In this document: positions 23,382 to 34,999 of the stretch, piece by piece
Position numbering within the stretch: position 1 is the stretch's first letter
Layout of the letters: each line of letters begins with the position of its first letter
Assembly: GCA_022478985.1 (NCBI GenBank)
Contig: JAKSZP010013558.1
Span: 1 to 64,000, forward strand
Source: Massospora cicadina
Lineage: Eukaryota; Entomophthoromycota; Entomophthoromycetes; Entomophthorales; Entomophthoraceae
DNA length: 64,000 nt
Direction: 5' to 3'
Position numbers and translations under genes: made by a program
Notes under the pieces: generated by a model
What the model saw: only the letters and a program-made list of their open reading frames with translations
The model's database searches: none
Told to the model about the DNA's origin: nothing

Positions 23382-24080
23382 AGATCTCTGTGGAGGTTCC
23401 CCTAGTGTCCTGTTTGGAGGGGTTGGAATATTCTTTTGATGCAGCATCCGCTAACACACTTCCTGAGCACTCTGAATTTGACTGTGACTTCAAACTCACT
23501 GTGGATCTGGTGCATATATCTTCCCCCATTCACCCATTGACTGTGTGGGAGGAAGAGGCTTTGGATGTGTGGTTGAAGGAACAGTTAGCCAAAGGTGCGA
23601 TTTTTCGGCGTACCTCCCCTGTTTGCTCCCCACTTCTCTTTGTTGAGAAGGCTGATGGTAATCTACTTCCCTGCATATACTATGGGAACCTCAATAACGT
23701 TACTGTAACAGACCTCCATCCCATCCCTTTGGATTCAAAGATTGCACGCTATGTGGAGAAGGCGAAGGTCCTCTCCAAGCTGGATTGCATCAATGCGTTC
23801 AATCAGATCCGGATTAAAAAGGTAAAAGAGTGGTTAACTGCATTCTGTACCAGAAAAGGGATCTTCCAGTTTTTGGAATGCCCTTTGGGCTTAAGAATGC
23901 CCCTGCTATCTTTCATCGCCGCATTGATGCAGCGTTAGGGGACTTGTTAGGGGTATGCATGGTTGCCTACATGGACGACATTCTGGTGTTTCCCCCGACC
24001 ATGAGTCCCATGCAGTACACCTTCAGCAAGTGGTGGAGAGGTTAAAGGCAGCCAGACTTACACTGAAGATAAGCAAGTGT
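23375..24080 (+). pseudogene. Gypsy A reverse transcriptase
   Basis: Begins with the typical approach WLKEQLAKGAIFRRTSPVCS, then VLSKLDCINAFNQIRIK (catalytic Asp of motif A) and FGLKNAPAIFHRRIDAALGD (frame change near 23,880). The active site is VAYMDDILVF (YMDD, about 23,970) and the thumb text is LKISKCEFFKSQVTFLG. At least two frame changes break it. It makes cDNA from the element RNA in intact relatives. Confidence 0.9.
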
Positions 24081-24778
24081 GAGTTTTTCAAGTCCCAGGT
24101 CACTTTTCTGGGCAACGTCGTGTTTGACCAAGGACACATGATAATTCCAGACAAGGAGAAGGCGATTTGTGAGTGTCCCGCCCCCACCTCCGTCAAGGAT
24201 TTGAGAAGCTTTTTGGGGATATGTATGTTCCTCAAGAAGTTCACGCTTAATCTTTCCGAGGTGGCAGCTCCCTTATATAAGGCTAGTGATGCAAAGGTGC
24301 TTCAGTGGTCCTCCATTTTGGAGGACGCTTTCCAAGTAGTGAAGTGCACCCTGTTGTCCACGTCTGTCCTTCACCATGTTGACCCTTCCAAAGAGTTCAT
24401 TGTGTCTATGGATGCCTCCAACTTCGCCATAGCAGCTGCCTTGTTACAAGTGCGCGAAGATGGAATAGAGCATCCAGTTGGATATTTTTCTAGGAAAATG
24501 TCTTTGCCAGAGTTGAACTACGCGTTTATGATAAAAAGTTACTGGCAGTGGTGGAGGCGCTGACTTATTGGCGTCACCACTTTCATGGCTCATCCCAACC
24601 TTTCCTGGTATGTACAGACCACCGTGCCTTGCTGTACTACCGCGCTCCTCATGACCTAACCCCACAGCAGACCCTTTGGTATGAGACCCTTGCCCAATTT
24701 GCATTCATGTATGATTTCACCAAGGGCAAGGATAATGGTTTGGCGGATGCTTTGAGACGCAATTCTGCTTTAGCCTGA
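24081..24778 (+). pseudogene. Gypsy A RNase H domain
   Basis: Connection text SVKDLRSFLGICMFLKKF, then the RNase H start FIVSMDASNFAIAAALLQV with the first catalytic Asp, HPVGYFSRKMSLPELNYA, a break near 24,535, then VEALTYWRHHFHGSSQPFLV, VCTDHRALLYY (TDH) and NGLADALRRN (catalytic Asp of the ADALSR-type motif). Order and spacing fit Ty3/gypsy RNase H. Confidence 0.9.
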
Positions 24779-24794
24779 TCCCAAGGAGGTAGAA

Positions 24795-26000
24795 GTGCAT
24801 AACACACAGTTGATGATTCCGCCAAATAAAATTGTGTCCCAACTTCCCTCTCCCCTGGTCAGCGGGCTAGCGCTTGCCCCTCTTGAAAATGGGGAGGAAT
24901 ATAGCATGTACAGAAAGGTAGTCCTTTCTCAGCCGTTGGCAGCCAAATATTCTATGATCCTTGTTAAGAGCGCTTTGAATCAAGAGGATCTATCCAGGGG
25001 CTATCATGTGAAGGATGAGATGGTGTGGTTTCAGGGGCGTCTATGGGTTCCTGCTGGACCACTGCGCCTGGAAATCATCCAGGGCCATCATGATGTACTC
25101 ACCGTTGGTCATCCTGGTAAAGCAAAGACGTGGGTGTTAACATGACGCATGTACAATTGTAAGGGCTTGCCTGCCCAGGTGGGGCGGTATTGTAAAGAGT
25201 GCCTGATCTGCAATCAGATGAAACCCAATCAGCAACCTTTAGCGTGGTTGTTGGTACTAGTCCAAAAGGCTGAAGGTCCCTGGACTTCCCTATCGGTGGA
25301 TTTCATTGTGGAGTTACCTGTCTCTGATGGTTACAATGCCATCATGATGGTGGTGGACCGTTTTAGAAAGTTCTCCCGCTTCATTCCTTGCAGAACTACA
25401 ATAACTGCGGCTGAGATGGCCAGGCTCTTCGTCACGCATGTGTTTGCGCTCCATGGTGTTCCCCAAGAGATTATCAGTGACTGGGGACCCCAATTTACCT
25501 CAATCTTTTTATAAGGGTTGTGTCTGACTCTTCAGATTCGCCCCTTCTATTCAACTGCCTATCTCCCTCAATCAGAAGGGCAGACTGAACGAGTGAACCA
25601 GTGCTTGGAGCAGTTCTTGCGGTGTTACACCGCCGCGGATCATACAGATTGGGCTTCTCACCTTCCTATGGCCCAATTCAGCTACAACAACACTTTGCAT
25701 TTGTGTATCAGTTATTCCCCTTTTTCGCCAACCATGGCTTTAACCCCGCCTTTAACATGGAGCCCAGCTGTGATTCTAAGATTGAAGCGGTGGTGGACTT
25801 TGCCAAGACAATCAAGAAGGTCCACCAGGGGGTTTCCACAAGCTTGAAGGCGGCAATGCAAGTGTATAAGGAGAACGCTGATATGAAACGCTGAGTGGGT
25901 CCTGCATACAAGGAAGGGGATCTCGTGATGCTTGATGCTTGTAACATCCCTATCAAGCAGCCATGCAAGAAGCTGGGTCCAAAGAGGATGGGCCCCTACC
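24795..26000 (+). pseudogene. Gypsy A integrase
   Basis: The HHCC zinc module is visible: HHDVLTVGHPGKAKT (25,087-25,130), a TGA at 25,142, then CKECLICNQMKP (25,195-25,232). Core: LSVDFIVELP (first Asp), VVDRFRKFSRFIPC, then SDWGPQFTS (second Asp). The third acidic site is EGQTERVNQCLEQF (about 25,576), after a stop at 25,513. The last part (25,895-26,100) is the LGPKRMGPYRVVRKV block that precedes the chromodomain. Confidence 0.9.
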
Positions 26001-26139
26001 GCGTTGTTAGAAAGGTGAGCCATGCCTCATACCAGCTAGATCTTCCCCCTTCATTTCAGATCTTCTCTGTGCTTCATGAGAGCAAACTGACGTTGTTCAA
26101 GGGCCCCTCACCGGAGACTCCTGAGGCCTATTCCGTGGA

Positions 26140-26315
26140 TGGGCGCCAGAGTGGGAGTTGGAAGAAATAGTTGCCTCCCGCCGCGTTAAAAGAATACTGG
26201 AGTACCTGGTATCCTGGAAGGGCTTTGAAGCTGCAGAAAACATTTTTGTCCCAGTGCGCAACTGTTTGCATGCCTAAGATCTGATTGAAGCCTTCCATAA
26301 GCATTTCCCCCAGGA
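26140..26315 (+). pseudogene. Chromodomain of gypsy A integrase
   Basis: Text PEWELEEIVASRRVKRILEY, then LVSWKGFEAAENIFVP, is a chromodomain: aromatic W/Y/W cage positions with the WKG turn. The ending DLIEAFHKHFP is reached after a TAA at 26,276. Chromodomains at the integrase C terminus define chromoviruses and steer insertion to marked chromatin. It is out of frame with the upstream integrase text, so this copy is inactive. Confidence 0.88.
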
Positions 26316-26415
26316 TGCCAGATCTCAACCCAAACCGACTGTTTCTGCCATGAAGTTGGCCCCTGCCCACAAGAACTTTTCCCTTGCACAAGCCCTGGAG
26401 GGGGAGTTGAGCCCC

Positions 26416-26433
26416 GTCAGGAGGAGAGGGTAA
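26416..26433 (+). other. Polypurine tract of gypsy A
   Basis: GTCAGGAGGAGAGGGTAA lies directly before the 3' LTR start TGTCATG. The GGGTAATGT junction is shared with B (GGGTAATGTCA) and is similar in D (GGGGATAATGTTAG). Confidence 0.8.
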
Positions 26434-27272
26434 TGTCATGTGTAGATGACATTAAAGTGGGGACCAACCCCAAGGATAAGGCTGGGCGCCAGGAGGCCCA
26501 GAAGGTGAATCTTCAGGCCCTCCCTGACCTCAGGCACACACTAAACTAACGCTGGGTACAAGCTAAATATGCCTAAGTTTGTACTAGTGAGGTGCCAAAC
26601 GCCCAGCCCCTTATGTCAGCCCAAACGTTAAAATGAACGTTTTATATAATAAACACAGATGGTTCAGTTCAGTTAGTTGAGAAACAGGGTTTTGAAACCC
26701 ATTCCATTTATAAGATAACATGTTCAGGTCAAATCCAACTTCAATTGATTAAATGAGTGAAGTTAGTTTTAGCATACTCTACCAATCTAGATGGTAGTGT
26801 ATGCCTATTGGTGGGTCAGTGCTTGGGTCCACTTATGCAAACCCCTTATTCCCCTGTCATAGTTTAAATATGTTTTTCCTGACCAACATTCCTTGTTGGT
26901 TGACTTCCCACTAAACAATATCCCCGTTTTAATATTTTATTATGATTTTTTAACAATCCTGTGCACAAACCTCTTCAAGGAGGCCTCATGCTCCTTTAAC
27001 TTTGCCTTTTTGGACACAACAAGATTATCACCTCGTGCACTGTTGGTTCGCCCAGGTACCTTAAACCTGGGTCATTTACCCCTTCTCTCCGTGTGCACCG
27101 CAACGTTTTTGGATGGTTACTTATTGCATTTCTTTGCTTGAGCTATTATTGCTCCAGCACCCTCTGCTGGGCACTAGTATCTTTAGTATTAACAGCTAGT
27201 TTCCTTGCGTTGGCTTTGTGCACCGTGAACCACCACGCTGGAAACAGGAGAGTTATAGATACTCTCCTAACA
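26434..27272 (+). repeat. 3' LTR of gypsy A
   Basis: Uninterrupted 839-bp LTR, TGTCATG...CCTAACA. It contains AATAAACACA near 26,649 as a possible polyadenylation signal. Near 27,118 it preserves TTATTGCATTTCTTTGCTTG, the empty form of the site used by LINE L1 in the other LTR. Confidence 0.93.
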
Positions 27273-28671
27273 TGGGGGGAAGGACGGGGATGGGATTCCC
27301 TTGACCAATACTGTGACTGATTTCATTACAGCCTTTCAGAGGAGGCAAGAATAAGGGGATGTACATCTTCTTCAATTAGTTGGTGGTCACTTCAGAATTC
27401 ATCAGTATCAGAGCATAGAGCATAGTGCTGAGTTGAAATTGAAGTGCATAATCTGCATTTAAGTTACTTTAAGTCCTGGGGCCTTGACGAAGTCAGGGAT
27501 GTGATTTCCCAAATCATCAACCTAGTCCAAACTTACAGGGGTTTTGTTTAAAATAATAGGCTAATCAGCATATGGATGGGCTGGATTGGGTGGTTGAGTA
27601 GGTTTTTGTTTTCTGGGATCCATGCTGAATCCCAACTAGTTGAAGTAGGAGTAATGGTTTGACATGTAGGTTCCTTTTGTTGAGTCCATGGAAGTTTTAT
27701 CTACCATTTTGGGTGGAGGGGAGGGAGGATTGTTCCCCATTTGAAAAAGTTTTATGTTGGCAAGGGGAGCATTATTGGGGGAGTTGAGCGTGTGGGCTTC
27801 AGCTTGCTATGGTGGGGCAGCGCCACTTTGAGAGATCCAGGTCAAAACAAGTGGGGCAGATCGTGCTCCTTTATTTACTCTGGCCCAGAAAGGGCAGAGG
27901 GGGGCAGAGGGGACAACAATGCGATGGGGAATCAAAATGGTGATTTCAGTTAATGTTGGGCATATAGTTGCAAAGATGCAAGGACCCGCAAGTCATTTGG
28001 CTCCATTGGGAGCCAAAAATTGTAAAATGGGGTCAGCACCATATACTAACAAACCAGCTATTAGTTCATTGTATAAAGTTTCAGGTGGGAGGTGGGTGGG
28101 GAGGCCTGAAATTGAACCACAAGAGTGGTGTCATCAGGCAACCAGGTGCAAGTGGTTGAGATGGGGGTTCTCTGAAACACCAGGGGAATGTTGGCTGTGA
28201 TTTCAGCATCAGCTTCACAAGTGAATATGAGGTCAAAGTACCCCTTTTAGAGGCGGAAGTCAATCAAGCTTGCGGGCTGCATAAGAACCTGGGCTAATTC
28301 TATTATTTTGTTTGTCAATATAGGGATATAAGTTGCCATATTCAACCCAGAGGCCAAATTGCATCATGCTTTGGGGGAGCACAATGGGGCTATGAGGTAC
28401 CGTTTGGGAACATGCAAGGTGGAGGGCGGGATCCTTAGGGGGAACTTATAGACCTAAGGAAATGGGTGCTGGTCAACCTAGTTTGAAAGCATTTCCTTGC
28501 TGGGCAGAAGATGCTAGGGGTTTTGCCGCTGCCCCATTTTGGAGCAGCGGGCAGTAGGGCCAAGTACATTGGGGTTTTGCTGTGTGTTGGTTTTCTATAG
28601 CTGTTTAGTTCTGTAATTTTTAGTTTGCTAGAATATGTTGTCAAGCGGAATAAAAACTGGCCATAAGAGGT
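27273..28671 (-). mobile_element. Half-LINE X copy 1, 5' part (ORF1-like pseudogene)
   Basis: Continues X copy 1 beyond gypsy A. It matches 58,440-59,810, e.g. the GTTGAGYGTGTGGGCT block (27,783 and 58,972), GGGGCAGATCGTG and GGCCCAGAAAGG. On the minus strand the ORF1-like text includes LKSQPTFPWCFREPPSQPL (about 28,195) and ICPTCFDLDLSKWRC (about 27,866-27,824), a CCHC-like knuckle with His replaced by Leu. Both pieces together are about 1.92 kb, close to the 1.87 kb of copy 2. No RT or endonuclease sequence is present. Frames are broken. Confidence 0.75.
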
Positions 28672-28702
28672 GATCTATAATCTTTAATATTGTCTTACAA
28701 GA

Positions 28703-28719
28703 TCAAGCTTCTACATGTT
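28703..28719. repeat. Target-site duplication of LINE L2 (left)
   Basis: TCAAGCTTCTACATGTT, identical to 33,999-34,015. A perfect 17-bp duplication shows target-primed insertion and gives the exact limits of L2. Confidence 0.95.
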
Positions 28720-28929
28720 TTTAAATTTTTAAATTTATTGCGGGGAAGGCTGACCATGAGATGGACACTTCCGAATATGACTCAGACGAGACAAAACTTA
28801 GTACCAGGGGAGGCACCCCATAGAAGCGATGCTATCTCTTGTTGCCAGCGGGAACGCCACTTATGGGAAGGGGGAGGGAACGTGTGTAGGGGGCGTAGCC
28901 ACTATTGAGCACGTGTGGAGGAAGGGGTC

Positions 28930-31900
28930 TGATTTGATGAATCAGACTGGGAACCAGGAGGAGACCAGCTGTCAGCGACGTGGTGGGAGATATCCAAACA
29001 TCCACGCTTGAAAGTGATCCACCAAATGAGACTGGAATCTGTGGACAGCTTCAGGGAGGTGGGGATGGATCCAGCGATGGCATCCAAGACAATCGTGTGG
29101 ATAGTCCACATGGCGATTGCAACCACCAGAGCACAAAGGGAGGGGGGAGGGGGAGGCCATTGATGAAGCAAACATATATCTTGACAGACTGAAGGGATGT
29201 GTTTGATCCTGGCCTAGCAGACGTTGGACTTCGCGCCATATTACTTTAGAGGTGGGGCACTTCTCCAGTCGGTGAAACAGCGTTCCATACTGGCCACACA
29301 CGACACAGGATTAGTGTAAAGCATTAGAGCGCTCAGCTGTACGATACACCCGCCTCAGGCAGCGCCACACATGGGAGCGGAATTGAGGCTGCAACAGAGG
29401 ATGGTGTGCGTATTTCCAGATAGTCTTTTGGGTATCAGTGGAATAAGGGATGTCCATCATGTCCAGGTAGTCCACCCTGGATAGGACTTGAGGTCGAATG
29501 AGGATCACGCCATCATGGATGGGTAGCCCCTGTACCTCTTGTGTGAACTGAGGAGAGGGGCGGCCTCTTCAGGTTGTATGTCCACTAATACGAATTCTCC
29601 ACTCTGCGCTTCGCATGGAGAGTAGGATTCATTTGTAGTGGGTTTTGGTCCCGTGAGGACCTGTGGCTGATGTGTGTGATGCGAGGTATTTCATCAGGGA
29701 GTGGGGGTTTGATGGATTGTTGAGGCCCAAGGCTCGGGAGAAGTTGGAGCGGGCCGCGCAGGACCAGTGTTGGGATGGGAGTGTAGGAGCAGTGACGGCT
29801 GCAATCCAGGTGCCCAGGATCTTGGCGGCATGGGCTTTGAAGTCAAGTAGGCCCATGCCACCATGATGATGAGGGCCAAACATGACCTCTAGCCATACTG
29901 GTGGAGGGCGGCCTGACCAAAGCCAACCTTGTAGCAAAGCATACAGGGATTTGAAGAAGCTTGGGGAGAAGGGGATGGCGTGGGCTCCGAACCAGACTTT
30001 GGATAGGAGCATAGAGTTGGCAAGAACAACCCTGCCAGTGAGGGTAGTAGGGTGGGCTCTGAGAGAGGCGATTCGCTTCGTCACGTTGTCCAGTATATGG
30101 CACTCCATTACTGCTGACGCGTATCCACCTGCCTCCAACCACACGCTCAGATGGCGTACCGGTCCTATGGTAGGTCGTGGCACAAAGGGGAGCAACAGTG
30201 GAGCGGTGTATTTTGAGTTAATAAGGCGTGGACGTGGGTGAGCAGATGGGCCGGGTTGGGAACTACTTGCTGGGGCCCAGCAGTTCTGAAACCAACCAAG
30301 GAGGATGATTTTGGTTTTGGAGGCGTTCAGTGCCGCGTTGCTTACCCAGGAATATTCCTGGATGAGGGCTTTAAGCGCGCGTGCATCTTTGTTATTAGAC
30401 ACCCCCACCACGCAATCATCTGCAAATGCCATCATCTTGACTGGGGTTTGGTCTGGCACATGGACCCCAGTGAGTTGGGCATTCACATTTCGCATTAGTG
30501 GGTCAAGGATGAAGTTGTATAAGAGTGGGCTCAGGGGGTCCCCTTGTCGCAGGCCCCTTTGAGGACGGACTACTTCTGTTAGGAAACCTGGGCCGCGCAC
30601 TGCCATTGTTGCAGATTCCGTGAGCAGCATCACCCAGTTAATGAAGCGGGGAGGTAGGCGGAATTGTTGGAGGCAGGCCCTAAGGTATTCCCAGTTTACT
30701 CTATCATAGGCCTTTTGTTGGTCCAAGAATACAAGTGCCCCAGAGGCTGTGGACTGACACACATTAGCCACAGAGTGCACTTTATCCCAAATCGACCTTC
30801 TGGGGATGAAACCAAATTGTTCTGGAGAGATGGTGGCAGATGCTACAGTCCCTAAATGGTTAGCCATGATTTTTGTTATAATTTTGGTGTCTGTGTTTGT
30901 TAGAGAAATGGGGCGCCAGTTGGCTAAGTCTAGCCTATCCCCTTTCTTGAAGAGTGTGACCGTAAAGGCCTCATGTCCTCCTGGTAGGAGGCGCATTTCC
31001 AACAGGCTTTGGTTGAGTGAGGCTAGCAGCAATGGGGATATATATTTAAATATTTTTTGTAGAACTCATATGGAATGCCATCTGGGCCTGGGCATTTTCA
31101 GTTTGGCGTACCATGAATGGTAGTCCATAATTTGTTTGGAGTAATTAAATTCATTATTTCTGGGTATCAGAAAATGGTGCGGATATGAGCTCTGTCAAGA
31201 AATTCCGCCATTTCGGCCAGCTGAATTGGTTTGGCTCAGTATAACTTGGAGTAATATCTTTGCGTTTTGATTGCCACTTCAGCCGGTGTGTCCACAATAG
31301 AATTATCCGATCTTCGCACCTGTGTGCAGGCCATGCTCTGGCATGGTGCAAAAAAATTTTTGAAGAAGTATGCGGTGCACTTGTCACCTTTAGTGATGCG
31401 TGTGGCCCTGTATAGGACACAAACCCGATGTTTGTGTTGCCTTTCAAGTGCATTGAGGTGGGCGGCTGCCTCCGCCCACTTCTGGCCCCATGCAGGGCTA
31501 TATCCTGAGGCTGGAATGTTGGACTCCAAGTGGGCCAATTCTGCCAGCACGCGCAATATAACCGCCGATGTGGCTTGTGAGCGTCTGGATGAGAGATGGC
31601 GATAGTGGCGGATGGTGTCTTCTTTGAAAGTTGCCCATGTGGAAATGGGGTCCGCGCAAAACGGTGCAACAAACAATTTTGCCAAAGTTGCCTCTTCCAC
31701 CCACGTGGAAAATCCTGGCGACGCGAGCTCTGGGGGGCAGATTTTGCACCAATGTGGGGCCTTTGCAACTGTGACGGGTAAGTGGTATGTTATCGAGACC
31801 AGTCGGTGGTCGGAGAATTCCATTTTTGTTGTTTTGAAGTGGGAGATGTGGGGTTGGAATTTCGCTGGCGCTAGAATAAGGTCAATGCGGGTCATGGACC

Positions 31901-32484
31901 TTAATTGGCCGTTGTGGATGTGGGGATGCATCATGTTTTCAAGCAGTGGGGCATGTCGTGGCAGCGCATCCATTAACCCAAGGGTGGCTTTTAAAACGCG
32001 TAGTTCTACGTGACCCTGTGGGGCATGGGGTGAGGGCGGCCACCGGTCCATTGGTGAGGTTAGCCAACAGTTCATGTCACCAATTAGGAAATAATTGGGG
32101 GGTAGTGGGAGGGTTTGACCGATGAGAAAAATTCCAGACGCTCTTGTGCACTGTTTGGGGCATAAATGTTGACGATTGTGTGTGCAACATCACCCATGAG
32201 AAGGTGACAATGAGCACTTGGTCATTTAGGAATGTTTCTGAAGATGTAAATTTGAAAAAATTGTTTTTCTGAATTAGCGCCCCACAGTGCTTTGACCAAA
32301 AGGATAGGGATGGTAGGAGCATTGTTTTCCAAGCTTCTCTAGAACCTCATGGACAGTGGGTTTCCTGGATGGCCAGGATATCCATGGGTAAATTGTTTTG
32401 TAAAGAACTCAGTTTCCTAGCCCGGGGCAGGGAGGCCTTGAGTCCGGTGATATTCAGCATCCCTAGAGTGAAGGTTTCCCCCAT
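28930..32484 (-). pseudogene. LINE L2 ORF2: endonuclease and reverse transcriptase
   Basis: Starts MGETFTLGMLNITGLKA at 32,484. Endonuclease: AIQETHC (about 32,365) then a TGA at the same site as in L1, and FSDHRLVSITYHL (about 31,820). RT is open from 31,032 to 29,629: FLDQQKAYDRVNWEYL, QRGLRQGDPLSPLLYN, AFADDCVVG (FADD) and GGMGLLDFKAHAAKILGTW. It ends at THYK followed by TGA where L1 has CGA. The C-terminal text with SHVWRCLRRVY and CGQYGTLFHRLEKC continues to about 29,000. A frameshift lies near 32,180. The FADD site and palm are intact. Confidence 0.93.
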
Positions 32485-32499
32485 CGCATCTTAGGTGTG

Positions 32500-33850
32500 A
32501 GGGGGTGGGCCCCTGCCCACCTGCCTCTTCCAGGTCCCCACAGGCTTTCACAGCAGCGCGGGTGTTAGCAGCAATGCTATTGGGGTTCTTGTTAATTTTT
32601 GCGTAAAGAGTCACGTTGGCTTTGGCCTTCACTTTCTGTTTTCCCGACGTCGGACGAATTTTTTGCGGTGAGGATAAGTTCGGTGCACCGTCGAGTAGGG
32701 CAAAAAAAAATTTCAGTTGGAATAGGTCCCAAGTCAGTTTTGACAGGGGCTTGGGTGCAGCGATTGGGTGAGATTGAATCTCCCATCGGATCCTCAGATT
32801 GATTGGACTGTTCAGCATGGGCCTCCCAATCTGATTGGGTGATGGATTCCCGAGTTGCTTCCACCGCGAAGGTCTCCATGTCCTCCTGGTGTTGTGAGTG
32901 TGGGATGGTGGTGGTGACCTTGGCCGCTTCCTTGGCCGCAGTCCTATGGGCCTGCTTAGCCTTCTTCCACTCCTGCGGGGAGATGGGCTTTACCAATAGG
33001 TAGCAGCCTTGTGCTCCCCATGGGAAAGCCTCCTTGGTGCTTGCAATTGGTTGATAGTGCGCCTCTCCACTGGCCATGGCTGCCGAGGGGTGCTCTTGGA
33101 ATGTGACGCCCTCCTTGATGGGGCATGCATGCGCCTTATGGCCAAACGCGTCACAGTGGGTGCAAATGGGGGGCGCGCTGTCCACAGTTACCCAGAATGG
33201 GTGGGTGGTGTGCCCTGCAATGTCAATAAAGGTGGAGTGCAGGATCTGGGTTAGGTCCTTTGCGATCTCCTCAGTTGGGGTCAGAACTGTGATGGCTTTA
33301 CCAGTGCACAGGTGTGGCATCAATGTGAAACGTTGCATTTTGAAAGATTGTATTTCGCCGTATATGGTGAGACCATCTTTCAGGTGTTGCTCCAAAATGT
33401 CATGTTTTACTGTAGTAGGCAAAAAGTCAAACGTGAGTAAAATTTGGTTTTATTTTGTCCATCTGGTGCATTTAGTTTCGATGACCTGTTGCCCTTCAGG
33501 GAGGTTGACCACTATGCGCACCACTGCAGCCTCATCTGCTGCTATTTTTCTTTCAAAACCTAGGTCCAGCCAACCGCACGACATGGAGTGAGGTGCAACG
33601 TACACCGCAGTTGGGAAAATTTTGTGTACATCTTCACAAAATTTTTCCCATAGGGCCGTTTTTTGGATGTCCAGATACACACGGACTCCGAATTCCACCG
33701 ACAAAAGTGGCTGGGAATGTGGCGTGTTGATGTACTGGTTGCATCATGCTTGCCATGTGAGTATCTCCGGGGAAATTGTGACAGCTGGTTTTTTTTGATT
33801 TTTTTCTATTCCGCCAGATTCTCTGGGGCGTTTTCAAACGTTAGAGGCCG
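32500..33850 (-). pseudogene. LINE L2 ORF1 protein (CCHC)
   Basis: Homologue of L1 ORF1. Text: ISPEILTWQA followed by TGA where L1 has CGA; VEFGVRVYLDIQKTALWEKF (33,690); VAPHSMSCGWLDLGFE; a TAA at about 33,447 where L1 has TCC; then an open 276-codon frame (33,422-32,592) with MQRFTLMPHLCTGKAITVL, VDSAPPICTHC and the intact knuckle CTHCDAFGHKAHAC. The tail is rich in K, E and Q. It shows that L1's missing C in the C-run is a private deletion. Confidence 0.88.
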
Positions 33851-34015
33851 CGGGCCTTCCGCCTGCTCCTCTTGCCTTGCTTGCCCAACTGCTCCCAGAC
33901 TTGGGCGCAGACTAATCCCCTCTATGAGATTATCAAACTAGATTTAGTCTTAAATTGAATGGGTTGCAAAAGTGTTTGCAACGAGAAAGAAAAGTTTTTC
34001 AAGCTTCTACATGTT

Positions 34016-34330
34016 ATGTATAAGTAAATATTATGCTTTCTGACTCATAATTCAATGATAGATTACCCTGTTTATTTTACAAAAAATGTATTAAGATATA
34101 TATGGCATAGTTAGATATAATTTCATTTAAATTCTTTATATTAAAATATTTGAACTACAAATAGTCACTTGCCTAAAATGATTTAAGTAATTATCAATAG
34201 AATTATATAGCATATTTTAACAAATACATTTTAAAATTAGCAATCTAGAAAACTTTAAGATGCATTGAGTAGCTTCGTCTACTAACTTTATCTGCATATA
34301 AGATTTAGAGTTCATTAAAGTTAAGATTTT
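34016..34330. other. AT-rich spacer, no gene seen
   Basis: AT-rich sequence between LINE L2 and element C with no open frame of note and no repeat I can recognise. Confidence 0.6.
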
Positions 34331-34936
34331 TGTTATAATACAAAGCCAGGTCCTTTGAAGACTACACAATTATTAGTCTATAGCTCCAGCGGAATCTCTT
34401 AGTAGAATTTGCATCTCTTGGGAAAATCTCTTGGCGAAAAGATGTCTCCACCAAGGCCAATCTTTTCTAGAATGCAAGCAATGTCTTTGGCTAACGCTAG
34501 GCAATCTCTAGTAAAACTAGGCAAACATTGAGGTTATTTATGAGTATATCTTTATTGGTTATAATACATGGATAATTATAGCTTTTAGTAAAAGTTCAGG
34601 ATTATGCAGGATATATTTGGGTTGAAGTTCATAATCAAGTAGGCGACTACTAAATGACACAAATTCATGGATAATGCGGCATAATGTGGAGGCTTCCAAT
34701 GGACACAATCTTTCCTGATTGATCTATCATAATAAGGAGATCTCCAAATTGCAAGGTCTCTATCAGATAATCTGGTAGATTTAGAAGAAAAGTAGGATTT
34801 TAGTTGCTCTTTTATTCAATCATTGTTAGTAGTAGTTTTAGTAGTTTCTGAGGTGGTGGAACTCTCTTGTTCAAGTTCCATATTATCTCGTGTTCAAACT
34901 GCTTCCAATCTATCACAAATCCCATCATAACTGACA
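34331..34936 (-). repeat. 3' LTR of gypsy C
   Basis: Plus-strand ends TGTTATAATA and AACTGACA. It shares long blocks with 50,332-50,945: AATTATTAGT, AACGCTAGGCAAT, GAGTATATCTTTATT, TCAGATAATCTGGTAGATTT and AATCCCATCAT. Divergence between the pair is visibly higher than for the LTR pairs of A or D. Confidence 0.8.
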
Positions 34937-34999
34937 ATGCCTCCCTCAAGATCTTGGCGAGGAGGGACATGACTTTGGAGAAACTAGAAAGTACTCAAT

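Larger units (their letters stand above)
16060..27272 (+). mobile_element. Gypsy A (chromovirus) with LINE L1 nested in its 5' LTR
   Basis: LTRs at 16,060-22,180 (interrupted) and 26,434-27,272 share TGTCATGTGTAGATGACAT at the start and CTCCTWACA at the end. The LINE at 16,762-22,030 sits inside the 5' LTR; without it the two LTRs are 837 and 839 bp. The internal part encodes protease, RT, RNase H, integrase and a chromodomain on the plus strand. The internal region is only about 4.25 kb and I find no gag between the 5' LTR and the protease frame, so this copy looks gag-deficient as well as stop-ridden. The element sits in X copy 1; a clean 5-bp duplication is not evident (CATGG before, TGGGG after). 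Confidence 0.93.
28720..33998 (-). mobile_element. LINE L2, ~5.3 kb, nearly full length
   Basis: Same family as L1, opposite strand, 5,279 bp. The 5' end (at 33,998) reads AAAACTTTTCTTTCTCG and the 3' end (at 28,720) is AATAAATTTAAAAATTTAAA after the tail core CATGGTCAGCCTTCC. A perfect 17-bp target duplication flanks it. Its longest RT frame is unbroken for 467 codons, so it is better preserved than L1, though still inactive. Confidence 0.95.
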
